This document shows positions 9,969-19,173 of a stretch of DNA of 64,000 nt, piece by piece. Numbering within the stretch: the stretch's first letter is position 1; each line of letters begins with the position of its first letter. The stretch is from the NCBI RefSeq assembly GCF_003797125.1, contig NZ_RKKE01000004.1, positions 1 to 64,000 of the forward strand, in the 5' to 3' direction. A model generated the notes under the pieces. The model was not told the DNA's origin and did not search any database. It saw only the letters and a list, made by a program, of their open reading frames with translations. A program made the translations under genes and the position numbers. Origin of the DNA: Shewanella frigidimarina. Lineage in GTDB: Bacteria > Pseudomonadota > Gammaproteobacteria > Enterobacterales > Shewanellaceae.

Positions 9969-11693
9969 TTACATGGGCTCAATATAATCCACCATTAGCT
10001 GCACAGTTTGATTTCCTCTAAACTCGTTCACATCAAGCTTATAGACCACACGAGCATGTTTAATGGTTGCATCAGGCCATATGGCTAAATCCACATTAAA
10101 AGCAATGCCGTCTAACATCGTACTGCCACATTCAGTCTCAAGTAATAATTTTAAGTGTTTTTCACCTACGATACGCTGTTGCACGACCTTAAATACGCCA
10201 TCAAACAGTGGCTCTTCAAAGGACTGCCCCCATGGTCCTGCATTTCGTAATAAAAATGCTGTATCAAGCGTCATTAATGGGCTCGATAACTCACCATCAG
10301 AGAGCAACTCTCCCGTCAGCTGTTCATAATCTAATACTTCTCTTACCGCATCATCATAAGCTTGCTTAAACTGCTCGAACACATCTGCTTTTAATGATAG
10401 CCCTGCTGCCATAGCATGACCACCAAACTTGGTTATCATTCCAGGATAGAGACCATTAATGCGTTCGAGTAAATCTCGCATATGCAGGCCTTTAATCGAC
10501 CGGGCAGAACCTTTTATCGCACCATCACCGGCATCGGCAAAGGCAATAACCGGCCGATGATAACGATCCTTAATTCGTGAGGCCAAAATGCCAATAACAC
10601 CTTGATGCCAATCTTCCTGAAAAATGGCGATACCCCACGGCAAATCTTCTTCATTGAGCGACACTTTCGATAAACTCTTTAATGCCTCTTGCTGCATACC
10701 CGTTTCAAGTTCGCGGCGCTCTTGGTTTAATCCATCTAATTCGGCTGCCATTCTTCTGGCTAACATGATGTCTTCACACAGTAAAGTTTCAACCCCTAGT
10801 GCCATTTCATCTAAACGACCAGCAGCATTGAGCCGAGGTCCAACTGCAAAACCAAAATCAGCAGCAACAATCTTTTCAGGACTCCGCTTAGCCACTTCAA
10901 GCAATGCTGTAATGCCAACACGACAGCGGCCACTTCTGACTCGCTGCAAACCAGCATTGACTAGAATACGGTTATTCGTGTCTAGCGACACAACATCTGC
11001 GACAGTACCTAAAGCGACAATATCAAGCAATGTGCCCAGATTAGGCTCAGTAATTTGCTGTTGTTGATACCAATTACGCTGCCTTAATTTTGCACGTAAA
11101 GCAGACATCAGATAAAACGCTACCCCAACACCGGCAATAGACTTACTGGCAAACGGACAACCGGGCTGATTTGGATTAACAATAACATCAGCATTGGGCA
11201 AAGTGCTGCCAGGTAAATGGTGGTCTGTCACGATAACAGTCATTCCCAGCAACTTTGCTGCTGCCACCCCTTCAATTGACGAAATACCATTATCAACGGT
11301 AATGAGTACATCTGCATTTTTAGTAAAAGCCACCGCAACAATTTCAGGGCTTAAGCCATAACCATAATCAAACCGATTGGGAATAAGGTAGTCAACATGC
11401 TTAGCCCCCATCATTTTCAGCGCCAACATACACACACTAGTCGACGTGGCACCATCAGCATCAAAATCTCCAACAATCAGAATCGATTGCTGCGCAGCAA
11501 TAGCATCCGCAATAATCACAGCGGCTTCTGCAAGCCCTTTCATGGTATCTGGGCGCAATAACTTACTTAGCACTAATTCGCAGTTATCTTCATTGACGCC
11601 ACGGCGAGCATAGAGCTGTTTCAGTAATGGTGATAAAGAAGCAGGTAAATGACTATCATCAACCTGAGGGCGACGGACTATTTTATGAGACAA
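9969..11693 (-). CDS. recJ: single-stranded-DNA-specific 5'-3' exonuclease RecJ
   Basis: Nuclease of the RecF recombination and mismatch-repair pathways. The 574-aa protein has DHH-family motifs: 'GDFDADG' (Asp 76, 78, 80), 'TVDNG' (Asp 134) and the 'DHH' triad (157-159). A C-terminal DHHA1 motif, 'FGGHAMAAGL', and an OB-like end follow. The start codon appears to be TTG, with AAGG 8 bp upstream and no suitable ATG before residue 51. The order xerD-dsbC-recJ is as in E. coli, but here a terminator separates dsbC from recJ and prfB does not follow. Confidence 0.96.
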   Translation of the reverse strand: MSHKIVRRPQVDDSHLPASLSPLLKQLYARRGVNEDNCELVLSKLLRPDTMKGLAEAAVIIADAIAAQQSILIVGDFDADGATSTSVCMLALKMMGAKHVDYLIPNRFDYGYGLSPEIVAVAFTKNADVLITVDNGISSIEGVAAAKLLGMTVIVTDHHLPGSTLPNADVIVNPNQPGCPFASKSIAGVGVAFYLMSALRAKLRQRNWYQQQQITEPNLGTLLDIVALGTVADVVSLDTNNRILVNAGLQRVRSGRCRVGITALLEVAKRSPEKIVAADFGFAVGPRLNAAGRLDEMALGVETLLCEDIMLARRMAAELDGLNQERRELETGMQQEALKSLSKVSLNEEDLPWGIAIFQEDWHQGVIGILASRIKDRYHRPVIAFADAGDGAIKGSARSIKGLHMRDLLERINGLYPGMITKFGGHAMAAGLSLKADVFEQFKQAYDDAVREVLDYEQLTGELLSDGELSSPLMTLDTAFLLRNAGPWGQSFEEPLFDGVFKVVQQRIVGEKHLKLLLETECGSTMLDGIAFNVDLAIWPDATIKHARVVYKLDVNEFRGNQTVQLMVDYIEPM

Positions 11694-11732
11694 AAGGCAA
11701 CCTTAAACGGGTAATTAGAGAATAGAGCATAA

Positions 11733-11760
11733 CAAAAAGGTGAGCCTAAGCTCACCTTGA
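11733..11760 (-). terminator. terminator between dsbC and recJ
   Basis: On the minus strand AAGGTGAGC and GCTCACCTT pair around a short loop and are followed by a T-run. It would end or attenuate dsbC transcripts before recJ. Confidence 0.85.
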
Positions 11761-11808
11761 TTTTACGTTTTTAGCACACGCTTTACGACGTTGATTTACT
11801 AGTCTGAA

Positions 11809-12537
11809 TTATAAATTCGATTCAATCGTACGTAATAAGTCTGCCGGAGCTTGATAACCAGGTACCATCACACCATTTTCTAAAATCAACGCTGGTGTGC
11901 CGTTAACACCGAATGACATACCTAACTTATACTGCGCTGCAATATCAATATCACAACTAGCCGCTTTAACATTGCCACCATTTTTAGCTTCTGTCATAGC
12001 TTTTAAAGGATCTTTAGCACACCATACCGCTTGCATCTCGTCTGCATTAGCAGATGGAATGCCCGCACGAGGATAAGCTAAATAACGAATCGTAATACCT
12101 AAATCATTATAGCCTTGCATTTGATTATGCAGCTTACGGCAATAACCACAATCTACGTCGGTAAATATTGTGACCACATGCTTTTCGTTTTTCGCTTTGT
12201 AAACCAACATCTCATCTTCAAACGGCTTAAGTAACTCTATACGAGGTCCAGCTAAAGCTGCCTCAGTTAAGTTTTTCATGCCTTTATCCATGTCATACAG
12301 ATTGCCATGAAATAGCTTTGCGCCATCTTTGGTGACGTATAGGACTCCGCGATCTGTTAGTGCTTGATATAAACCATCGACTGGAGATTGTTGAATGAGC
12401 ATCACGTTGACCCCTAAGGTTTCAGTGAGTTTTTGCTTTAATGCTGATTCATTGGATACATCGGTCGCAGTTGCCGCTGACACAATAGGGGCAATAATAA
12501 GGCTGGCAACAAGGGCGAATGCTTTAGTTAACTTCAT
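11809..12537 (-). CDS. dsbC: periplasmic disulfide isomerase DsbC
   Basis: Rearranges wrong disulfides in periplasmic proteins and is kept reduced by DsbD. The 242-aa precursor has a signal peptide (about residues 1-21), an N-terminal dimerisation domain, and a thioredoxin fold with active site Cys130-Gly-Tyr-Cys133 and the cis-Pro loop 'GTPALI'. A second Cys pair is present near residues 180 and 200. The start at 'MKLTKAF' is chosen because AGGAA precedes it and it gives a clean signal peptide; an upstream in-frame start would add 18 non-signal residues. It lies between xerD and recJ, as in E. coli. Confidence 0.95.
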   Translation of the reverse strand: MKLTKAFALVASLIIAPIVSAATATDVSNESALKQKLTETLGVNVMLIQQSPVDGLYQALTDRGVLYVTKDGAKLFHGNLYDMDKGMKNLTEAALAGPRIELLKPFEDEMLVYKAKNEKHVVTIFTDVDCGYCRKLHNQMQGYNDLGITIRYLAYPRAGIPSANADEMQAVWCAKDPLKAMTEAKNGGNVKAASCDIDIAAQYKLGMSFGVNGTPALILENGVMVPGYQAPADLLRTIESNL

Positions 12538-12681
12538 GGTAATTCCTATATTACACGGGTTCATAATCAATAGACCCGACTTCGTAAGCAAAACTTACAG
12601 ATTTAATTTCGCTAGCGCAACAAATACTCATTATCTTAAATGTAAGAATTTGAAACCCACACGGATACACAACCCGCTAAG

Positions 12682-13599
12682 CTAACCGCGTGGATGATGT
12701 TGGCTATGTAGTTGCTGTAAGCGTACTTTAGCAACATGTGTATAAATTTGAGTGGTCGATAAATCACTGTGACCGAGTAACAATTGTACCACACGTAAAT
12801 CTGCGCCATGGTTAAGTAAATGGGTAGCAAAAGCATGGCGTAACGTATGTGGAGATAGATGACATTGAATACCCGCTCTGGCCGCATACAATTTAATTCG
12901 ATGCCAAAAGGTTTGTCTGGTCATCATTTGCCCACGGCGAGAGGGAAACAAAACATCAGACTGTTTCATACTTAATAGTTCAGCACGAGCAAACTTGATG
13001 TACTGCTCAACAGCTGTAATGGCCAGTTCACCTAAAGGGACCAAACGCTCTTTGCCTCCTTTACCCATCACCCTCACTAAACCTTGGCGCAAACTAATCT
13101 GCTCCATCGTTAAACTTACCAATTCAGTCACCCGCAGCCCTGTGGCATACAAAAGCTCTAACATGGCTTTATCTCGGTGCTCGATCGGATCATCAATATT
13201 TGGCTCTGATAACAAATTGTCTATTTGCGCTTCAGACAATGTATCCGGTAATTGGCGAACGAGCTTAGGTGACTTGATTAATGCAGTCGGGTCTTGGCTA
13301 ATTTTCTGCTTAACTAATAAGTAAGCATAAAAACGCCGTAAACTACTGAGAAGTCTCGCTGTACTACTTTTAGCAAATTGCTTATCAAAACGTTCAGCAA
13401 GATAGTCACGCAGTAAGGCCTGGTCAACTTGCAGCAAATCCTTACCTTTAGTCAAAATGTAACGTTCTGCATTTTGTAAATCTGTACGATAAGATACCAA
13501 GGTATTATCACTTAGCCCGTTAGTTGACCATAAATCATCAAGAAACTGGTTAATTAAAGGATCGGGTTGATAAACAGGTTTGGCCAAAGCGGTATCCAA
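12682..13599 (-). CDS. xerD: site-specific tyrosine recombinase XerD
   Basis: With XerC it resolves chromosome dimers at dif under FtsK control. The 305-aa protein has the SAM-like N-terminal domain and the catalytic residues in order: Arg in 'TGLRVTELV', Lys in 'GKGGKERL', 'HTLRH', 'GHSDLSTTQIYTH' with the nucleophile Tyr. The C-terminal 'QLHSQHHPRG' closely resembles E. coli XerD. The start is uncertain: the 5'-most in-frame codon is a TTG without a clear ribosome site, and a second TTG four codons later is equally plausible. It is not a mobile-element integrase; it is the housekeeping enzyme in its usual xerD-dsbC-recJ context. Confidence 0.95.
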   Translation of the reverse strand: MDTALAKPVYQPDPLINQFLDDLWSTNGLSDNTLVSYRTDLQNAERYILTKGKDLLQVDQALLRDYLAERFDKQFAKSSTARLLSSLRRFYAYLLVKQKISQDPTALIKSPKLVRQLPDTLSEAQIDNLLSEPNIDDPIEHRDKAMLELLYATGLRVTELVSLTMEQISLRQGLVRVMGKGGKERLVPLGELAITAVEQYIKFARAELLSMKQSDVLFPSRRGQMMTRQTFWHRIKLYAARAGIQCHLSPHTLRHAFATHLLNHGADLRVVQLLLGHSDLSTTQIYTHVAKVRLQQLHSQHHPRG

Positions 13600-13602
13600 T
13601 AA

Positions 13603-13643
13603 ATAATAAAAAACGACGTTAGATAATCTATCATAACGTCGTT
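13603..13643 (-). terminator. terminator after brnQ
   Basis: AACGACGTTA (13612-13621) pairs with TAACGTCGTT (13634-13643). On the minus strand the stem runs into TTTTTTATTATT. Confidence 0.85.
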
Positions 13644-13676
13644 ATATTGCTCTGTTAATTATGATCTATTTAACAA

Positions 13677-15008
13677 TTAAGCATCCGCTTTTTGATCCAG
13701 ATTTTTGGGTATAAACAAACACACAATTGCCGTTAACGCAGTAGGTAGCAACCAAGCCATCCCCTCTACATGCAGTGGCATAAAGTCTAGGAAGCTCATA
13801 TCCATGCCTGCCGTTTGTAACCCATCAAAAATACCGAAAAATAATGCCACACTCAGCACGACACGATGCGAAAATGCCGGTCTAGCAAAGCGTTCTGTCA
13901 AAAAAGTCACCAATACCAATGCTATCGCAACTGGGTAAATCGTCATTAACACAGGAATACTGATGCTTATTAATTGCGATAAACCTACGTTAGCGACAGT
14001 GGCACAAATCACACTTAATAAAACCACCAGCAACTTGTACGATAATCTAGGCATTAATTCATTAAAAAATTCAGAACAAGCGGTGACTAAACCAACCGCA
14101 GTCGTTAAGCAAGCAAGCGTCACAACCGTTGACAGCATTAAGGTGCCAATATTGCCAAAATGATGAGTCACATAGTTTGTTAAAATTTGGCCACCATTGT
14201 CGGCACCAATAGCAAAATCACCTGCTGAAGCACCAAGATAAAATAACGACACATACACAAATGCTAAACCACCAGCAGCAATAAATGCTGCACGAACTAA
14301 ATACTTAGTTTGATCGGCCGCATCGTTAACACCTTTTTTGCGCAACAAATCGATGATTAGCATACCAAACATCAATGATGCCAAGGTATCCATGGTGTTA
14401 TAACCTTCAATAATCCCTTTGGTTAATGGACTATTAATATATTCACCAACCGGCAGGTTCACCTCTGCGCCAGGAAGAATAATCACAGAACTGGCTAATC
14501 CCACCAATAGTAGAATCAATACAGGCGTAAGTATTTTACCAACGCTATCGAGTAATTTTCCTGGAAATAAAGATAAAAACATCACAATGGAGAAAAACAC
14601 CAAAGTATAAATAAGTTGCGCAATACTGAACTCTTTGCCGCCGAGCATCATTAACGCATCGGGATTACTAATAAAAGGTCTTGCGCCAATTTCAAATGCC
14701 ACCAATGCAGTACGTGGGGCGGCAAATGCTGGGCCAATGATGATATAAATCGCAATGGCTAATGCTGTAGCCGCAAACGCAGGTAATAACGCCATCACTT
14801 TACCGTTAGCTTTAGCAACGGCAATTAAGCCTATAAGTGGCATACCCACTGCGGTAATTAAGAAACCGAACATCGCAAAAGACATATTCTCGCCAGCAAG
14901 CATGCCAGCAAAAGGTGGAAAAATTAAGTTACCCGCACCTAAAAAAAACGCAAAGGTCATAAACCCTAACCCTAGCGTATCAGTCACACTCATTTTGGTT
15001 GTTTGCAC
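13677..15008 (-). CDS. brnQ: branched-chain amino acid transporter BrnQ (LIVCS family)
   Basis: Inner-membrane cation-coupled symporter for leucine, isoleucine and valine. At 443 aa it has about 12 hydrophobic segments and family motifs such as 'FFLGAGNLIFPP' near the N-terminus. The start is taken as a GTG with GAGG 6 bp upstream; an ATG five codons further in ('MSVTDT') has no ribosome site. It forms a single-gene unit ended by its own terminator. Confidence 0.95.
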   Translation of the reverse strand: MQTTKMSVTDTLGLGFMTFAFFLGAGNLIFPPFAGMLAGENMSFAMFGFLITAVGMPLIGLIAVAKANGKVMALLPAFAATALAIAIYIIIGPAFAAPRTALVAFEIGARPFISNPDALMMLGGKEFSIAQLIYTLVFFSIVMFLSLFPGKLLDSVGKILTPVLILLLVGLASSVIILPGAEVNLPVGEYINSPLTKGIIEGYNTMDTLASLMFGMLIIDLLRKKGVNDAADQTKYLVRAAFIAAGGLAFVYVSLFYLGASAGDFAIGADNGGQILTNYVTHHFGNIGTLMLSTVVTLACLTTAVGLVTACSEFFNELMPRLSYKLLVVLLSVICATVANVGLSQLISISIPVLMTIYPVAIALVLVTFLTERFARPAFSHRVVLSVALFFGIFDGLQTAGMDMSFLDFMPLHVEGMAWLLPTALTAIVCLFIPKNLDQKADA

Positions 15009-15488
15009 TACTAGCCTCGTTTTATTGTTATGTTTTTTAACAAACCTAATTGATTACGCCATAATTAGCTACTGCTGAGCTGAACGAATAATAAATTGTA
15101 AAGTTAAAAATACACTTAAAAATAGTAAACTTTGTTAAGAGAGTAACGAAAATGACTCGTTAACTCAGTATTCAGCGTTACATCCCTGTCAAATAGCCTT
15201 AATTAGACTTTTTACTCGATTTAATTCGTAAAAAAGCGCGCAAACTAATACCAAATATCGCCTTAATACTCAAGCTCCAGCCCCCTAAACAATAAAAAAA
15301 ACCAGTTTAGTTACGATTTATGGCAAGACTTGTGTACATATTCACCACATCTATGATTTTTAAGTTAATTGACCATAACAAAAAGTCAACCATACAGGCT
15401 GGAGACAATTAACACGCGACAGTAAAAATCAAAGCAGTTATGATCTTATCCGAGTCGTCCACACAGCCCAAAGAGTAATCAATTATCT
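15009..15488. other. 480-bp divergent intergenic region, brnQ / trmN6
   Basis: It holds the upstream regions of two divergent genes. It is AT-rich with several A-tracts (for example near 15290-15302). No operator, riboswitch or small gene could be recognised with confidence. Confidence 0.5.
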
Positions 15489-16244
15489 ATGTCTTTTACG
15501 TTTAAACAATTTCATATCGATGATCAACAGTGTGGTATGGCAGTCAGTACTGATGCAGTTTTACTCGGAGCTTGGGCTGAATTAACTCAATCAAGTCATA
15601 TTTTAGATATCGGTGCAGGAAGTGGTTTACTCAGTTTAATGGCTGCACAACGAAGTCCTCATCACACCAGTATTATTGCAGTAGAAATAGACAATGCTGC
15701 AGCAAAGGCTTGCCAATTTAATATTAAGCAAAGCCCTTGGTCAGAGACAGTGCAACTATTTCACGGTGCTATTCAAGACTTCCAACAACGTCACAACAAC
15801 AATGATGAGCCATTATTCGACCATATTATTTGTAACCCTCCCTACTTTGAACAGGGCACACAAGCCAAAAATAGTGCACGTGCTGACGCCAGACATACTA
15901 ATACCTTGTCCTTTGCAGAATTACAGAACGTGATTAGCCAATTACTAGCCCCGCAAGGCACGGCAAGTGTTATTTTACCGCTGCAAAGTTTAGCCAGTTT
16001 TATCCAACAACTTAACGCTTATGGTCTATTCGTTGCTAAGCAGCTTGATATCATTAGCATTGAGGGAAAGGTAGCTAACCGATCAATATTGGCAATCCAA
16101 CACGACCCAACAACAGCTGAACCACAAACACTAACCAATCCTGCTGTGGAAACTCAGTATCATCAAATGACGATCCGCGATAAACAAGGGCGATACAGCG
16201 AAACGATGATAGATTTATGTCGTCCATTCTACTTAAAGCTTTAG
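15489..16244 (+). CDS. trmN6: tRNA1(Val) (adenine(37)-N6)-methyltransferase
   Basis: SAM-dependent enzyme that makes m6A37 in tRNA-Val (E. coli YfiC). The 251-aa protein has the SAM-binding motif 'LDIGAGSGLLSL' (about residues 39-50) and the N6-amino methyltransferase motif NPPY (116-119). It lies 53 bp upstream of srmB on the same strand; in E. coli the two genes are adjacent but divergent. Probably co-transcribed with srmB. Confidence 0.93.
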   Translation: MSFTFKQFHIDDQQCGMAVSTDAVLLGAWAELTQSSHILDIGAGSGLLSLMAAQRSPHHTSIIAVEIDNAAAKACQFNIKQSPWSETVQLFHGAIQDFQQRHNNNDEPLFDHIICNPPYFEQGTQAKNSARADARHTNTLSFAELQNVISQLLAPQGTASVILPLQSLASFIQQLNAYGLFVAKQLDIISIEGKVANRSILAIQHDPTTAEPQTLTNPAVETQYHQMTIRDKQGRYSETMIDLCRPFYLKL

Positions 16245-16297
16245 CCTGCTCATTAGGTCAGCTATAATACTCAACTATTTTTCAGCGAGACCAGCGC

Positions 16298-17518
16298 ATG
16301 CAATTTGAAGATTTCCAGCTCGACCCTAGCTTATTAGAGTCACTCAAGGCCATGGGACACAACACCCCTACCACTATTCAGCAGCAAACTATTCCATTGG
16401 CCATGGATCAGCGGGATATTTTAGCGCGTGCGCCAACCGGCACCGGTAAGACAGCCAGTTTTTTACTGCCTGCTTTACAGCACCTTATTGACTTCCCACG
16501 TCGTTTTGAAGGCCAAGCACGCATTTTGGTGCTAACGCCAACACGTGAATTAGCCAGTCAAATTCATCGTTATGCAAGCCATTTAGCCACTGGGCTTGAG
16601 CTTAATATCGCCATTATTACTGGTGGTGTGCCATATGGCCCACAAGAAGAAGCACTTGCAGACAATGTTGATTTATTGATCGCCACCCCTGGTCGATTAA
16701 TGGAATACCTAGATAAAGACAAATTTGACGCCACTGAAGTTGAAATTTTAATTATTGATGAAGCTGACCGTATGCTTGATATGGGTTTCTCATCAGTAGT
16801 GCAATCAATTGCCATTGAAGCTCAAGGCCGCAAACAGAACATGCTGTTTTCTGCCACGCTTGAAGGTAATGGGGTTAACCGTTTCGCACGCGACTTATTA
16901 ACCGATCCAGTAATGGTCGATGTTGAAGCGCCACGCAGTGAAAAAGCCAAAGTACACCAGTGGGTTCACTTGGCTGACGATCAAGCACATAAATTTGCGT
17001 TATTATGTCATATTCTTCAACAAGAAAATGTTACACGCACCATTGTGTTTGTTAAAACTCGCGAAATGGTTGCCAGCCTTGAAGGTTTATTGCTAAAAGC
17101 GAATATCCCATGTGCATTTATGCGTGGCGATATGGAGCAGAAAAAACGCTTCCAAGCACTGGGTCGTTTTTCTAAAGGCGAAGTGAATGTGCTTTTGGCG
17201 ACGGATGTTGCAGCTCGAGGAATCGATGTTGATGATATTACTCATGTGATTAACTTTGACATGCCACGTTCTGCTGACGCGTATGTTCATCGAATTGGCC
17301 GTACTGCGCGCGCGGGCGCAAAAGGAACAGCGATTTCATTAGTTGAAGCGCACGATATGCGTATTGTGTCTAAAATTGAACGTTACATTGAGATCCCACT
17401 GAAACGCCGTGTGATTGAAGAACTTCGCCCTAAACACAAAGAAGCTAAAGTGCCTGGTAAGAAAAAAGCCAATGCAAAAGATGCTCGAGTTAAATCGAAA
17501 AAATATAAGAAAAAGTAA
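16298..17518 (+). CDS. srmB: DEAD-box RNA helicase SrmB
   Basis: ATP-dependent helicase that helps early 50S subunit assembly. The 406-aa protein has the Q motif, Walker A 'APTGTGKT' (about residues 45-52), 'PTRELA', the DEAD box in 'IIDEADRM', 'SAT' and the C-terminal 'HRIGRTARAG', followed by a short Lys-rich tail. SrmB is preferred to other DEAD proteins because of its length and its neighbour trmN6; paralogues such as RhlE are longer. A terminator follows. Confidence 0.9.
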   Translation: MQFEDFQLDPSLLESLKAMGHNTPTTIQQQTIPLAMDQRDILARAPTGTGKTASFLLPALQHLIDFPRRFEGQARILVLTPTRELASQIHRYASHLATGLELNIAIITGGVPYGPQEEALADNVDLLIATPGRLMEYLDKDKFDATEVEILIIDEADRMLDMGFSSVVQSIAIEAQGRKQNMLFSATLEGNGVNRFARDLLTDPVMVDVEAPRSEKAKVHQWVHLADDQAHKFALLCHILQQENVTRTIVFVKTREMVASLEGLLLKANIPCAFMRGDMEQKKRFQALGRFSKGEVNVLLATDVAARGIDVDDITHVINFDMPRSADAYVHRIGRTARAGAKGTAISLVEAHDMRIVSKIERYIEIPLKRRVIEELRPKHKEAKVPGKKKANAKDARVKSKKYKKK

Positions 17519-17570
17519 CTTTTAGGCAGACTTATATTACGTCCAAAAATACATTGACCAACTAGTATTA

Positions 17571-17602
17571 AAGCGAATTACTCTGTAATTCGCTTTTTTT
17601 AT
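17571..17602 (+). terminator. terminator after srmB
   Basis: AAGCGAATTA and TAATTCGCTT form a 10-bp stem around CTCTG, followed by a run of T. Confidence 0.92.
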
Positions 17603-17971
17603 CCCTAAAGCCTATAAATCATCACTAACTAGACCTAATACCACTGCAAAGTGTCAAGATATGTCAATTTGCGCACAAAAAACACCCACCAAGTAAATCA
17701 ATTCTAAGCCGCTAATTACAATGAATTAAAACGTTAACAGTACATTTCACCCTAGCTGAAACATCTCAAAAAAGCCTGTTTGTTAAGCTTTAATCGTAGA
17801 ATCATAAAAAACACAAAATTTTGAAACATTTTATTTACATCAAACTATTTAGATAAACGTCATACTCTGTTAATTTAGATGTAATGAGTAATAAAAATGA
17901 ATCTGAATGAACATGTTAGCCAACGAAGTTAACTGTCTTTAGCATTATTTCAGCATGGATACGCAAAAGAA
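17603..17971. other. intergenic region upstream of the RND efflux operon
   Basis: AT-rich upstream region of the efflux genes. It presumably contains their promoter, but no clear -35/-10 pair or regulator site stands out, and no divergent regulator gene is adjacent. Confidence 0.5.
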
Positions 17972-19171
17972 ATGATAAAAATCATACTAAGAAGATTGTC
18001 ACCACTCTTGATCATTATTGTATTTGTTGGGTTAGCCCTGGCACTTATTAGCACCCAAGAAGCTCCAGAGCAAAAAGATGAAGCTATCAGTGTACCTATT
18101 ATTGATGTGCAAACTGTTACGCCGCAAACCTTGTCGCTTAACTTACCTTCTTATGGCGTGGTAAATCCCAAATATAAAACTCAGCTTGTCACCGAAGTTC
18201 AAGGGCGCATGTTGGGTATTTCAGCCAATTTTGTTGCCGGTGGCGTGGTAAAAAAAGGCGAACAACTGGCTATTATCGAACCATCTGATTACGAAGCTGA
18301 CCTTATTCAGGCCGAAGCGACTGTCGCTCAAGCCACCGCGGCATTAAATGAAGAAAAAGCCCGCGGTGTAGTGGCTAAAATTGAATTTAAAGACTTTGGC
18401 AAAGGCTTACCGCCAGAGCTAGGGTTACGTATTCCACAACTGAAAAAAGAACAAGCCAACGTCAAGTATGCAGAAGCTGCATTAGCACGCGCACAACGTA
18501 ACTTAGCGCGCACCGTTATTCGCGCGCCATTTGACGGCATAATTAAGGCCCGCAATGTCGACTTAGGCCAATATGTCACGTTAGGCACAAACTTAGGTGA
18601 GCTATACGACACCAGTATTGCCGAAATCAGATTGCCGTTAGCAAATGAAGATCTCGCTTATTTAGAGTCTGTCGATAATCCTGAAACCGCAGTTACACTC
18701 ACAGCATTGCTGGCGGGTAAGCAAGTCTCTTGGCAAGGCAATATAGTGCGCAGCGAAAACGTCATCGACGAACAAACTCGCATGGTATACCTCGTTGCTG
18801 AAATTCATGACCCGTATCTGCGCAACAACAAAACCGAAGGTCAGTTGCCCTTAAAATACGGCAGCTTTGTTAATGCCGTTATCACAGGCAGAACCGTTAA
18901 TGATGTAGTAAAGCTACCTCGTCATGTGGTGCGTAATGGTCAGGTTGCCGTAGTGAGTGCAGATAATATTATCGAAATGCGCAAGGTGAACATTATTCGC
19001 TCAGACGTTGATACCATTTATATTCAAGGCAGTTTCAAGGCAAATGAGCGCGTATCAACCACTAGCATTAACAGCTTGAATTCAGGACAGGCTATCAAAG
19101 TACTGGGTGAAGAAACCAAGACTGAACCAGTCGATACTGACACCCAAGCCGCTACGACTGCAGGTGAATAA
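17972..19171 (+). CDS. RND efflux periplasmic adaptor (membrane fusion protein)
   Basis: HlyD/AcrA-type adaptor linking the inner-membrane pump to an outer-membrane TolC-like channel. The 399-aa protein has an N-terminal membrane anchor (about residues 10-28), a lipoyl/barrel-sandwich half followed by a coiled-coil hairpin (about 105-185) and the second half ('RTVIRAPFDGIIKARNVD'), then a beta-barrel domain. It precedes the pump gene by 2 bp, so the two are one operon. No outer-membrane channel gene is present, so a separately encoded TolC is expected. The substrate is unknown. Confidence 0.9.
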   Translation: MIKIILRRLSPLLIIIVFVGLALALISTQEAPEQKDEAISVPIIDVQTVTPQTLSLNLPSYGVVNPKYKTQLVTEVQGRMLGISANFVAGGVVKKGEQLAIIEPSDYEADLIQAEATVAQATAALNEEKARGVVAKIEFKDFGKGLPPELGLRIPQLKKEQANVKYAEAALARAQRNLARTVIRAPFDGIIKARNVDLGQYVTLGTNLGELYDTSIAEIRLPLANEDLAYLESVDNPETAVTLTALLAGKQVSWQGNIVRSENVIDEQTRMVYLVAEIHDPYLRNNKTEGQLPLKYGSFVNAVITGRTVNDVVKLPRHVVRNGQVAVVSADNIIEMRKVNIIRSDVDTIYIQGSFKANERVSTTSINSLNSGQAIKVLGEETKTEPVDTDTQAATTAGE

Positions 19172-19173
19172 TA

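Noticed and set aside
12682..13599. Tyrosine recombinase as evidence of an integrated element
   Set aside because: Sequence and neighbours (dsbC, recJ) identify it as housekeeping XerD; no attachment repeats were seen.
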